A stretch of DNA of 64,000 bases from positions 4,650,001-4,714,000 of the forward strand of contig NZ_CP107995.1 in the NCBI RefSeq assembly GCF_036116635.1, given 5' to 3'. Positions 1 to 8,794 of this stretch are shown piece after piece. The notes below the pieces were generated by a model. That model saw only the letters and a list, made by a program, of their open reading frames with translations, had not been told where the DNA came from and searched no databases. The stretch comes from Amycolatopsis sp. NBC_00345. Lineage in GTDB: Bacteria > Actinomycetota > Actinomycetes > Mycobacteriales > Pseudonocardiaceae. Position 1 is the stretch's first letter. Every line of letters starts with the position of its first letter. A program made the translations under genes and the position numbers.

Positions 1-188
1 AGGCCGAGCGACTGGGTCAGGCCGGGGTTGTCGAACCGGATGCCGAACCCGGATTCGCCCAGCACCACACCGATCGCGAGGTACAGCAGCAGCGACGGGA
101 ACCCGAGCCGGATCGAGACGCGCACGGCCACGACGGACGCGAGCAGCACGACGCCGCCGATCCCCAGAAGCACGGGAAGCTGGTCCAT
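1..188 (-). CDS. Cation/proton antiporter, CPA1/NhaP type (N-terminal part only)
   Basis: This is the first 62 codons of a membrane transporter; the rest lies outside the window. The ATG is the complement of 186-188, with a GGAG-containing ribosome-binding site just upstream. The protein opens with a hydrophobic helix (residues 5-25) and then the stretch RLGFPSLLLYLAIGVVLGE, followed by GIRFDN. That pattern is typical of the start of potassium/proton antiporters of the NhaP/CvrA type, which exchange K+ or Na+ for H+ across the membrane. A possible -10 (TATCCT) lies at the complement of 220-225. Ion specificity cannot be judged from this fragment. Confidence 0.7.
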   Translation of the reverse strand, partial: MDQLPVLLGIGGVVLLASVVAVRVSIRLGFPSLLLYLAIGVVLGESGFGIRFDNPGLTQSLG

Positions 189-366
189 CGTCCGCTCCTC
201 CCGGTCTCCTCTGGCGTCCAGGATAGTGAGCGGGGTGTTCACTCTTTCGTGTACCACCGGATAATTCGGACAAGTGGCATGCTAGGGCGCGGCACCGGGC
301 GCCGTGAGATCAACACCGAGCGCCGCTCTGTCCACTCCGGACAGTCACCCGGCAATCCGGCCCTGG

Positions 367-1998
367 CTACTTCACCCCGGCCAGGAACTTCGCGCCCAGT
401 GTCACGGCGGGGCCGGAATCGTTGGCGCCCTCCAGGAAAACCACGAAGGCGACGTCGCCGCGGTAGCCGGTGAACCAGCCGTGGGCCTCGGCGCCGGAGC
501 CGAACTGGGCGGTGCCCGTCTTGCCGAAGACGGTGCCGGAGCGGGACAGGCCGGTCGCGGTGCCGCCGGTGACCACCTCCCGCATCATCGTGCGCACCGA
601 GGCCAGCACGCCCGCGGGCGGCGCGGTGTACCGCGTCGACACCTTGGTCGCCAGGTCCGGGTCCGACCACAGGCTCGGCGTCACGGCCTTGCCCGCCGCC
701 ACCGTCGCGGCCATCAGCGCCTCGCCGAACGGGCTGACCTGCACCGTGCCCTGGCCGATGCCGTCCTCGACCTGCTCGTCGGCGCCCGCGGCCGCGACCA
801 CCTTGCCGGCCTCGGTGGCGACGCCGGGGATGTCGAAGTCCGCGTTCAGGCCGTACTGGCTCGCCGCCTTCGCCAGCCCGTCGGCCGGCAGCTGCGAGGC
901 GAGCGTCCCGAACGTGGTGTTGCACGACTTCGCGAAGGCCCGGTGCATCGGGACGGTGCCCAGGTCGAAGCCCTCGTTGGAGATGGTCCGGGTGCCGATC
1001 CGCGCGGTCAGCGGGCACGGCAGCGACGCGTCCGGCGTCGCGATCCCGGCTTCCAGCGCGGCCGTCGCCGTCGCGATCTTGAACGTCGAGCCGGGCGCGT
1101 ACAGCCCGCTCAGCGCGGACGGCCCGGTGCCGGCCGCGGCGTTCTGCGCCACCGCCAGAATCCCGCCGGTCGACGGCTGGATCGCCACGATCAGGGCCTT
1201 GCCGCCGAAGCCGTCCACGGCCGACTGCGCCGCCGACTCCACCCCTGCGCTCAGCGTGGACTTCAGCGCCTGCACCCCGCTGGTGGTCTTGCCGAACAGC
1301 GTCTCCAGGTTCTTGCCCGCCGTGTCCACCCGCTCGACCGCGAACGAGTCCGACGCGGTGGCGTGGACCTGCCCGGTCAGCGCGGACTGCAGCAGCGGGA
1401 ACGCCGCGCCGTCGGCCGCGCGGGTGCCGCCGGGGCCGGTCACGAGGATCGGCTTGCCGTCACGGTCGACCACCACTGGCTCGTCCCCCGCCGAGGTCGC
1501 GACGACCAGTCGTTGCCCGGCCTGCAGCTTCGGCTGCAGCACCGCGAGCGTCCAGTGCACCCGCCATTCCGAGCCGGACTGCACGACGTCGAACGTGCCG
1601 TCGTAGGACCACACATGGCCGGCGCCGAGCGTCCAGGTCGTGGTGTACGCGGCGGACGCCTTGTTCCCGGCAGCCGCGCCGACCTGCCCGACTTTGGCCT
1701 GCACCCCGGTCGGCCGCAGCGTGGCCCAGGCGTCGCGCAGGGCGGCGGCCGAGCCGGACGGGTCGTCGGTCAGCCGGCTCGCGCCGTCGGCGTCGCCTGC
1801 GGCGAAGGCCTTCAGGTACTGCTCCGCCGCCGAGGCCGGGTCCGGCGCCAGCACGCCGGCCACGGTCGATTCGTCCGACGGCGATGACGCCGCCGGCGCC
1901 GGGCTCCCACCGCTGAGCAGCACCACCGCCGCCACGACGATCGCGACCACCGCGACGGCTCCCCCGATCAGCACGCCTCTTTTGCCCGCAGGACTCAC
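367..1998 (-). CDS. Penicillin-binding transpeptidase with NTF2-like (MecA_N) domain
   Basis: A membrane-anchored D,D-transpeptidase of 543 residues that would cross-link peptidoglycan outside the membrane. A short cytoplasmic start is followed by one membrane helix (residues 9-29); no lipobox cysteine is present. An NTF2-like region (about 50-165) resembles the MecA_N domain of the mycobacterial PBP-lipo group. The three transpeptidase motifs are present: STFK at 304-307, SCN at 358-360 and KTGT at 493-496. The frame is open far upstream, but the GTG at 1998 has a GGGGAG ribosome-binding site and starts just before the membrane helix, so it is preferred. It is a paralogue of the septal FtsI in this window. 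Its specific role is not shown by context. Confidence 0.85.
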   Translation of the reverse strand: MSPAGKRGVLIGGAVAVVAIVVAAVVLLSGGSPAPAASSPSDESTVAGVLAPDPASAAEQYLKAFAAGDADGASRLTDDPSGSAAALRDAWATLRPTGVQAKVGQVGAAAGNKASAAYTTTWTLGAGHVWSYDGTFDVVQSGSEWRVHWTLAVLQPKLQAGQRLVVATSAGDEPVVVDRDGKPILVTGPGGTRAADGAAFPLLQSALTGQVHATASDSFAVERVDTAGKNLETLFGKTTSGVQALKSTLSAGVESAAQSAVDGFGGKALIVAIQPSTGGILAVAQNAAAGTGPSALSGLYAPGSTFKIATATAALEAGIATPDASLPCPLTARIGTRTISNEGFDLGTVPMHRAFAKSCNTTFGTLASQLPADGLAKAASQYGLNADFDIPGVATEAGKVVAAAGADEQVEDGIGQGTVQVSPFGEALMAATVAAGKAVTPSLWSDPDLATKVSTRYTAPPAGVLASVRTMMREVVTGGTATGLSRSGTVFGKTGTAQFGSGAEAHGWFTGYRGDVAFVVFLEGANDSGPAVTLGAKFLAGVK

Positions 1999-2107
1999 CG
2001 TGAACTCTCCCCTGGCCCGTGCGGCGTTCGCGCACCCGGCCCAGCTTGCCCATCGCACGGGGGGCCATGGCGTTACCGGGGAAATGCCGGCTCGGCACCG
2101 AGGACCG

Positions 2108-2160
2108 GCCCTGAAGGCCACCATGAGGGACATATAGGCCCTCATGGTGGCCTTCAGGGC
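2108..2160. repeat. Long perfect palindrome (copy 1 of a repeated hairpin)
   Basis: Two 22-bp perfectly complementary arms (2108-2129 and 2139-2160) flank a 9-nt loop. The arms contain AAGGCCACCATGAGGG. It sits between the end of ileS and the start of the downstream PBP gene, so it could act as a terminator for ileS. The same arms recur at 13914-13964, which points to a dispersed repeat family rather than a gene-specific terminator. Confidence 0.85.
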
Positions 2161-2165
2161 ACCGG

Positions 2166-5100
2166 TCAGGCCTTGGCGACCGCCACACGCACCTTCACGC
2201 CGTCGCCGACCACACCCTCGAAGCCGCCGGGGGCCTCGCCGTAGGACACCGCCGTGGCCAGCGTCTCGGCGGCGGCGAACTCCTCGTGCTTGCGAGCGGC
2301 CGCGACCGTGGCGTCCGGCGCGTCGATCACCAGGGTGATGCGGTCCGCGACGTCGAAGTCCGCGTCGCGCCGGGCCTGCTGGACAACACGCACCAGGTCG
2401 CGGGCCACGCCCTCGTCGGCGAGCTCGGCGGTCACCTCGGTGTCGAGCACGACCAGCCCGGTCCCGCCGGGCAGCTCCGCCGCCGCGCCGCCGTCCTTGG
2501 CGACCAGGCGCCGCTCGTACTCGCCGTCGCGCAGCTCGACGCCGGCCGCCACGATCGCGCCGCCGGGGCCGGTGGTCCAGTCGCCCGCCTTGACGGCCTT
2601 GATCACCTTCTGCACGTCCTTGCCCAGCCGCGGTCCCGCCGCCCGCGCGTTGACCGCGACCTCGGCCGAGCCGTGCGCGGCCACGTCGGTGGTCAGCTCC
2701 ACGGACTTGACGTTCACCTCGTCCCGCAGGATGTCGGTGAACTCCCGCAGCGCCTCGACGTCGCCCGCCGCCACCACCAGCCGTGCCAGCGGCAGCCGCA
2801 CGCGCAGCTTGTTCGCCTTGCGCAGCGACAGCGCCGATGACGCCACCTGGCGCACCCGGTCCATCGCGGTCACCAGTGCCGCGTCCGAAGGCAGGTCGAG
2901 CGAGTTCGGCCAGTCCACCAGGTGCACCGAGCGGCCGCCGGTCAGCCCGCGCCACACCACCTCCGTGGTCAGCGGCAGCAGCGGCGCGACGACCCGGCAG
3001 GTCACCTCGAGCACCGTGTGCAGCGTGTCGATCGCGTCCTGCTCACCGGCCCAGAAGCGGTCGCGGGAACGGCGGACGTACCAGTTCGTCAGCACCTCGA
3101 GGAAGTCCCGGACGGTCTGGCAGGCGCCGGCGATGTCGTAGTTGTCCATCGCGTACTCGACGTCGGTGACCAGCTCGTGGGTCTTCGCCAGCGCGTACCG
3201 GTCGAGCAGGTGCGCCGAATCCGTGCGCCACTTGCCTTCCACGCCCTCGGCGTTCGCGTACAGGGCCAGGAAGTAGTACGAGTTCCACAGCGGCAGCACG
3301 GCCTGGCGCACGGCGTCGCGGATGCCCCGGTCGGTGACGACCAGGTTGCCGCCGCGCAGGATCGGGCTCGCCATCAGGTACCAGCGCATGGCGTCGGAGC
3401 CGTCGCGCTCGAACACCTCGTTGACGTCCGGGTAGTTCCGCAGCGACTTGGACATCTTCTGCCCGTCCGAGCCCAGCACGATGCCGTGCGAGACGCAGGT
3501 CCGGAACGCGGGCCGGTCGAACAGCGCCGTGGCGAGCACGTGCAGCAGGTAGAACCAGCCGCGCGTCTGGCCGATGTACTCGACGATGAAGTCGCTCGGG
3601 TAGTGGTGCTCGAACCACTCGGCGTTCTCGAACGGGTAGTGCACCTGGGCATACGGCATCGAGCCCGAGTCGAACCAGACGTCGAGCACCTCGGGCACGC
3701 GGCGCATGGTCGAGCGCCCGGTCGGGTCGTCCGGGTTGGGCCGGGTCAGCTCGTCGATGTGCGGCCGGTGCAGGTTGTCCAGCCGCACGCCGAAGTCGCG
3801 CTCCAGCTCGTCGAGCGAGCCGTAGACGTCGGTGCGCGGGTACCCCGGGTCGTCGGACTGCCACACCGGGATCGGCGTGCCCCAGTAGCGGTTGCGGGAG
3901 ATCGACCAGTCGATGGCGTTCTCCAGCCACTTCCCGAACTGGCCGTCCTTGACGTTCTCCGGGTACCAGGTGATCTGCTGGTTCAGCTCGACCATCCGGT
4001 CCTTGAACTGCGTCACCGCGACGAACCACGAGGACACCGCGCGGTAGATCAGCGGGTTCCGGCAGCGCCAGCAGTGCGGGTAGGAGTGGTCGTAGGTCTC
4101 GTGGCGCAGCAGCAGCGCGCCCTGCCGTCCCGCCGAACCCGTGCCGTTCTTGAGGTCGCGGACGATCTCCGGATTGGCGTCGAACACCTGCTGCCCGGCG
4201 TAGTCGGGCACGGTGGCGTCGAACCGGCCGTGCGCGTCGACCGGCGTGACCGGGGCGATCCCGGCGGCGTCGGTGACCACCTTGTCCTCGGCGCCGTAGG
4301 CGGGCGCGATGTGCACGATGCCGGTGCCGTCGCCGGTGGTGACGTAGTCGGCCGAGAGCACCCGGTGCGCGTTCTCGGTGCCGGTGAAGTACGGGAACGG
4401 TGGCGCGTAACGGTTTCCGAGCAGCTGCTCGCCGGTGTAGTGCGCGACGACCGTCGGCTCTTCGCCGAGCTCACGCGCGTACGCGGCGACGCGCGCTTCG
4501 GCGAGCAGGAACCGTTTGCCGGGGAAGTTCTCGCTCTCCACCACGACGTAGTCCACCTCGGGGTGCACCGCGGTGGCGAGGTTCGACGGCAGCGTCCACG
4601 GCGTTGTCGTCCAGATCAGCAGGTACGTGCCGTCGAGCTCGTTTTCGTTGCCCTCCAGGCGGAACCCGACGGTGACGGCCGGGTCCTGGCGGTTGCGGTA
4701 GACGTCGGCGTCCATGCCCAGCTCGTGGTTGGACAGCGGGGTCGCGTCCCGCCAGCAGTACGGCAGGACGCGGTAGCCCTCGTAGACGAGTCCCTTGTCC
4801 CACAACCGCTTGAACGCCCACAGCACCGACTCCATGTAGGTCACGTCGAGCGTCTTGTAGTCGTTGCCGAAGTCGACCCAGCGCGCCTGGCGGGTGACGT
4901 AGTCCTGCCACTCGTCGGTGTAGCGCAGCACGGACTCGCGCGAAGCCTCGTTGAACTTCGCGATGCCCATCTCTTCGATCTCGGACGTCTCGGTGATGCC
5001 GAGCTGGCGCATCGCCTCGAGCTCGGCGGGCAGGCCGTGGGTGTCCCAGCCGAACCGGCGCTCGACGTGCTTGCCCTTCATCGTCTGGTAGCGCGGGACG

Positions 5101-5336
5101 ATGTCCTTGACGTAGCCGGTGAGCAGGTGGCCGTAGTGCGGCAGGCCGTTGGCGAACGGGGGGCCGTCGTAGAAGACGTACTCGTTGTCGCCGTTCTCCC
5201 CGGCGGGCCGCCGGTCGATCGACGCCTGGAACGTCCGGTCGGTCTCCCAGTACTCGAGGACGCGCTGCTCCAGCGCCGGGAACGACGGCTGGGACGGGAC
5301 CGTGGTCTCTCCGTCCAGCTGGGCCTGGGGGTACAT
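2166..5336 (-). CDS. ileS: Isoleucine--tRNA ligase
   Basis: Cytoplasmic class I aminoacyl-tRNA synthetase of 1056 residues that charges tRNA-Ile. The HIGH signature appears as HYGH at residues 67-70, inside GPPFANGLPHYGH. The KMSKS loop lies near residue 628, in QKMSKSLRNYPD. The long middle part is the editing region, and the C-terminal part is the anticodon-binding and zinc-region extension. Length fits the actinobacterial form (about 1040-1060). The ATG at 5336 follows an AAGGAG ribosome-binding site. A T-box leader lies directly upstream, which supports both the identity and regulation by uncharged tRNA-Ile. Confidence 0.97.
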   Translation of the reverse strand: MYPQAQLDGETTVPSQPSFPALEQRVLEYWETDRTFQASIDRRPAGENGDNEYVFYDGPPFANGLPHYGHLLTGYVKDIVPRYQTMKGKHVERRFGWDTHGLPAELEAMRQLGITETSEIEEMGIAKFNEASRESVLRYTDEWQDYVTRQARWVDFGNDYKTLDVTYMESVLWAFKRLWDKGLVYEGYRVLPYCWRDATPLSNHELGMDADVYRNRQDPAVTVGFRLEGNENELDGTYLLIWTTTPWTLPSNLATAVHPEVDYVVVESENFPGKRFLLAEARVAAYARELGEEPTVVAHYTGEQLLGNRYAPPFPYFTGTENAHRVLSADYVTTGDGTGIVHIAPAYGAEDKVVTDAAGIAPVTPVDAHGRFDATVPDYAGQQVFDANPEIVRDLKNGTGSAGRQGALLLRHETYDHSYPHCWRCRNPLIYRAVSSWFVAVTQFKDRMVELNQQITWYPENVKDGQFGKWLENAIDWSISRNRYWGTPIPVWQSDDPGYPRTDVYGSLDELERDFGVRLDNLHRPHIDELTRPNPDDPTGRSTMRRVPEVLDVWFDSGSMPYAQVHYPFENAEWFEHHYPSDFIVEYIGQTRGWFYLLHVLATALFDRPAFRTCVSHGIVLGSDGQKMSKSLRNYPDVNEVFERDGSDAMRWYLMASPILRGGNLVVTDRGIRDAVRQAVLPLWNSYYFLALYANAEGVEGKWRTDSAHLLDRYALAKTHELVTDVEYAMDNYDIAGACQTVRDFLEVLTNWYVRRSRDRFWAGEQDAIDTLHTVLEVTCRVVAPLLPLTTEVVWRGLTGGRSVHLVDWPNSLDLPSDAALVTAMDRVRQVASSALSLRKANKLRVRLPLARLVVAAGDVEALREFTDILRDEVNVKSVELTTDVAAHGSAEVAVNARAAGPRLGKDVQKVIKAVKAGDWTTGPGGAIVAAGVELRDGEYERRLVAKDGGAAAELPGGTGLVVLDTEVTAELADEGVARDLVRVVQQARRDADFDVADRITLVIDAPDATVAAARKHEEFAAAETLATAVSYGEAPGGFEGVVGDGVKVRVAVAKA

Positions 5337-5340
5337 CCGG

Positions 5341-5585
5341 GTGCGCTCCTTGCGTTCGTCGCTCGCGTACGGACGGCCGGTGCCTCACCGGTCGCCCACA
5401 CGGGGACGAGACGCTCGCGCGTCACGCGGTACCACCCCGCTTGCCCGGGCGCGAACTTCCGCCCCGGGCCACTCGTGGACGGCTGTCACGGGCCGCACCC
5501 GTCCGGTTCTACTGGGGGCGCGCCGCACCCTGTTCTTCCGGAGGCTCCCCGGTGATGGCCGGATCGACGCCTTGCTGACACCAGG
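5341..5585 (-). promoter_or_regulatory. T-box riboswitch, tRNA-Ile responsive
   Basis: The minus strand carries the conserved T-box core GGGTGGTACCGCG (complement of 5425-5437), which pairs with the uncharged tRNA acceptor end. Upstream, the stem I region contains AUC followed by ACCGGGGAGC, with the likely Ile specifier AUC at the complement of 5554-5556. The AAGGAG ribosome-binding site lies about 75 nt downstream of the core, and no U-tract terminator is visible. This agrees with the translational T-boxes known for actinobacterial ileS. The exact 5' end is inferred. Confidence 0.9.
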
Positions 5586-5680
5586 TTAGCTGGCCGGCAC
5601 AAGCGGCTTCGCGGTGACCCGGTTTTGAAATGATCCCGCGCGGTGATCACGAACAGGCCGAGGCCGGAGCCGCCCCGTGG

Positions 5681-7008
5681 TCAGAGGAAGTCCGCGGTCC
5701 GGCGGCGGGGCAACGTCACCCAAGTGAGGGCGGCGCCCGCGAGCCACAATGCGGCGGCCACCACGCCGAGCACGTGCAGGCCGTGCACGAACTCGCCGCG
5801 GGCGGCCGGTTCTCCCGCCACCGCACCGAAAACGGCCACGCCGAGCGCGCCCCCGGCCTGTCGCGCGGTGTTGTTGACCCCGCTCGCGACGCCCGCGCGC
5901 GACGACGGCACGTCCGCCACCGCGGCGGTGACGACGGCGGCGGTGAGCAGCCCCATGCCCAGCCCGAGGCCGAGCAGCGTCGGCAGCACCGTGCCGTAAC
6001 CGCTGGAGTTCCCGACGCGCAGCAGGTTCAGCATGCCCAGCGCGCCGAGCACGAACCCGGCGACCATCAGCGGCCGTGGGCCGAACCGGCCAGTGAGCCG
6101 TCCGCTCAACGGGCCGAGCAGCGAGAGCGGGACGAACAGCGGCAGCACGGCCATCGCGGCGCCGAGCGGGGACGCGCCGAGCACCCGCTGGAGGTAGAGC
6201 GTCAGCACGAGGACCGCAACAGTCCGCCGAACGCCGTGCGGGACACCAGGTTCGCACCCATCGTCTGGCGCGAGCGCAGGACGTCGAGCGGTAGCATCGG
6301 CTCCCGCGTCCGGCGTTCGACCGCCACGAACGCGACGGCGGCGGCGACCGCGAGCACCGCGGCGAAGGGCTGCCCCGCGATCACCGCGTAGACCCCGGAG
6401 CCGAGCGCGACGGCGGCGGTCGCCGCACCCGGCACGTCGACGCGCCCCGGTTTCCGGACGCCCGGCGGGACGAGCCGCCGCGTGGCGACCGCGGCGACGG
6501 CGACAACCGGCACGTTGAGCCAGAACACCGGCCGCCAGCCGGCCAGCGAGACGAGCACGCCGCCCAGCAGCGGGCCCGCCGGCAGCGCGAGCGCCGACAC
6601 GCCCGCCCAGACACCCAGCGCACGAGCGCGTTCACGCCGTCCGGGAAAGGCCGCGGTGATCACGGCGAGAGTCCCGGGCAGCAGCAGCGCGGCGCCGACC
6701 CCCTGCCCGGCGCGGGCCGCGACGAGCCAGCCGGCGCTGCCCGCGAGCCCGCACAGCGCGGACGCCGCGCCGAACACCGCGAACCCGGCGAGCACCACCC
6801 CGCGATGGCCCAGCACGTCGCCGAGCGCGCCGCCGGTGAGCAGCAGCGCGGCGAGCACCACGGAGTAGCCGTCGACCACCCACTGCAGCTGCGCGAGCCC
6901 GGCGTTCAGCTCGGCGCCGATGGTGGGCAGGGCGACGTTGACGACGGTGACGTCGAGCTGTACCAGGAACATCCCGGCGCACATCGTGATCAGGACGGCG
7001 GATCGCAT
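5681..7008 (-). pseudogene. MFS drug-exporter-like gene, interrupted by a frameshift
   Basis: Two overlapping frames together encode one EmrB/QacA-like major facilitator. Codons from the ATG at 7008 give 268 residues with the N-terminal helices, including the motif LDVTVVNVALPTIG and an MFS motif A-like GDVLGHR. This frame stops at 6202. The rest (LTLYLQRVLGASPLGAA to the end at 5681) continues in another frame from about 6210. Removing one base near 6205-6215 would explain the break, which falls inside a transmembrane segment where a natural split is unlikely. It could be real decay or an assembly error. A divergent ArsR-type regulator starts 66 bp away and probably controls it. Confidence 0.7.
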
Positions 7009-7073
7009 GGTCCCCAGTGGACCGTGCGAACGCTTCCGTCGCGGTGGAAGTGTGCCGGGTGCACCCTGGGAGC

Positions 7074-7820
7074 ATGCTCGAAGGAGACGCCGACATCGCC
7101 CGCACGGCCGCGCTGTTCGCCGACCGGGCGCGGGTGCGCGTGCTGCTGGCGCTCGCGGACGGCCGTTCGCTGGCCGCGTCCGTGCTGGCGGGCGAGGCCG
7201 GGCTGTCCGCGCCGGGGGTGAGCGCGCACCTGGCCAAGCTGCTCGAAGCGGGCCTGGTCACCGCGGAACGCTCCGGGCGGCACCGGTTCTACCGGCTCGC
7301 CGGCCCGGCGCCGGAACTGCTGGAGACGCTGGCGCGGTTCTCCCCCGCCGGGCCGGTGCGTTCGCTGAAGGAGGGCACGCGGGCACAGGCGCTTCGTGCC
7401 GCGCGGACCTGTTACGACCACCTCGCCGGACGGCTGGGCGTCGCCGTCACGGCGGCACTGCTGGAGCGGGAAGCACTGGTCACTGTGGATGGTCAGCCGA
7501 GCACTGTCCGTCGCGCCGGGGACCGGATTTCCGCGCAGCTCAAGGAACATCCGTACGCGCTGGGCCCCGCCGCCGAGACCGTGTTCGGCGCGCTGGGGGT
7601 GGACCTCGCCGCGGCGTCGGCGAGCCGGCGCCCGCTGCTGCGCTTCTGCCTCGACTGGAGCGAGCAGCGCCACCACCTGGCGGGCGCACTGGGCGCGGCG
7701 CTGACCGACCGCTTCCTGGACGCGGGCTGGCTGCGCCGGCGCGCGGAAGCCCACCGCGCCGTCCGCCTCACCCCCGAGGGCGCGGTGGCTCTGCGTGACG
7801 TGCTGGGCGTGACGACCTGA
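7074..7820 (+). CDS. ArsR-family transcriptional regulator
   Basis: A DNA-binding repressor-type protein of 248 residues. The N-terminal 80 residues form a winged helix typical of ArsR proteins (LSAPGVSAHLAKLLEAGLV, then RSGRHRFYRL). A longer C-terminal part of unknown ligand specificity follows, with no clear metal-site cysteine cluster near the recognition helix. An in-frame GTG exists at 7017, but the ATG at 7074 has a GGGAG ribosome-binding site and removes a poorly conserved tail, so it is preferred. It is divergent from the MFS exporter gene and probably controls that gene and itself from the shared 65-bp region. Confidence 0.82.
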   Translation: MLEGDADIARTAALFADRARVRVLLALADGRSLAASVLAGEAGLSAPGVSAHLAKLLEAGLVTAERSGRHRFYRLAGPAPELLETLARFSPAGPVRSLKEGTRAQALRAARTCYDHLAGRLGVAVTAALLEREALVTVDGQPSTVRRAGDRISAQLKEHPYALGPAAETVFGALGVDLAAASASRRPLLRFCLDWSEQRHHLAGALGAALTDRFLDAGWLRRRAEAHRAVRLTPEGAVALRDVLGVTT

Positions 7821-7842
7821 CGCAGCGGCGAACGCGCGGGAT

Positions 7843-8592
7843 TCAGCGGTGGGCGGCGGCGAGCACGGCGTCCGGGCCGCAGCGGGAACACGGGGTGAAG
7901 CCGAGCTGCCGGGCCTCGCCGACGGCGATCGGGATGGTGTCGCGGCCGGAGAGCCAGCCGCAGTCCACCAGGTGGTAGCGGGGGAACTCGTCGACGACGA
8001 CCACCTCGTCCTCGAGGTCCGAGACGATCGCCAGGTCCTCCTCGTCCGTCTTCTCCTCGCCGGGCGCGTTCTCGCGGGCGGCCGCCGCGGCGGCGGAATC
8101 CGGCCTGGTGACCTTGGTCGCACCGAGCGCCGATCCGGCGGCCGCAGCCCCGGCGGGCGCCGTGGATTCCGCGGCATCGGCCGCGGCAGGGGTCTCGGCG
8201 GTGGTCTCGGCCGCCGTCTCGGCCACGGCCGGGGAAGCGGCTTCGGGCTCGTCGCCTTCCGGCTCGATCACCGGGTCCGGCACGTCCGCCGGGTCGCCGA
8301 GTTCACCCGTGGCGGGGAGGAGAGTGGTCGGCTCCGCGTCGTCCTCGACCGGATCTTCGGCGGCGTCGCCTGAGTCCGCTGTGTCCTTCGCGTCGGCCGT
8401 GTCCTCCGTGGACGGTTCGGCCTCGGCGGCGGCGGACCGCTTCCGGCGGCGCAGCCAGTCGAAGAGCAGGATCAGCCCGGCGAGCACCGACAGGCCGATG
8501 GAGACCCAGGCCCACAGCGAGGTGGCCGTGATGAGGGCCGTGACGAGCAGCGCGAGCGCCGCCAGCACCAGAATGAGGACGATGTAGAGCAC
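7843..8592 (-). CDS. Membrane protein with acidic linker and C-terminal cysteine motif
   Basis: No firm family name can be given. The 249-residue product begins (GTG at 8592) with two closely spaced membrane helices (about 1-23 and 27-45) and a basic stretch WLRRRKR. About 130 residues rich in Ala, Glu and Asp follow, probably disordered. The C-terminal 45 residues look folded: a FPRYHLVDCGWL segment and a terminal CSRCG motif, giving three cysteines that could bind metal or form disulfides. The layout is seen in actinobacterial proteins encoded near wag31. Function is unknown. Confidence 0.75.
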   Translation of the reverse strand: MLYIVLILVLAALALLVTALITATSLWAWVSIGLSVLAGLILLFDWLRRRKRSAAAEAEPSTEDTADAKDTADSGDAAEDPVEDDAEPTTLLPATGELGDPADVPDPVIEPEGDEPEAASPAVAETAAETTAETPAAADAAESTAPAGAAAAGSALGATKVTRPDSAAAAAARENAPGEEKTDEEDLAIVSDLEDEVVVVDEFPRYHLVDCGWLSGRDTIPIAVGEARQLGFTPCSRCGPDAVLAAAHR

Positions 8593-8752
8593 GCTGAATT
8601 ACAGCACGAACCGGCGGAATACCGGGTCACGAAACGCCCACGCCGCGTACTGCCACGGCTGCTTTCCGTGGCGATTCGCCGACCGCGCGCACGCCGAAAG
8701 CCCCGCCGCCGCCGGGATCCGGCAGACGACGGGGCGTCACACGGCAAACGCC

Positions 8753-8781
8753 GGGCCGGCGCGGTGAACCCACGCCGGGCC
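8753..8781 (-). terminator. Hairpin downstream of wag31
   Basis: Arms 8753-8761 and 8773-8781 pair with one mismatch around an 11-nt loop. The hairpin lies 14 bp past the wag31 stop. It has no T-run, as is common for actinobacterial terminators. Confidence 0.45.
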
Positions 8782-8794
8782 TGACGGTGAAGAC

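Noticed and set aside
2922..5555. An 877-codon plus-strand frame opposite ileS
   Set aside because: It is an antisense shadow caused by high GC; ileS is complete with its catalytic motifs.
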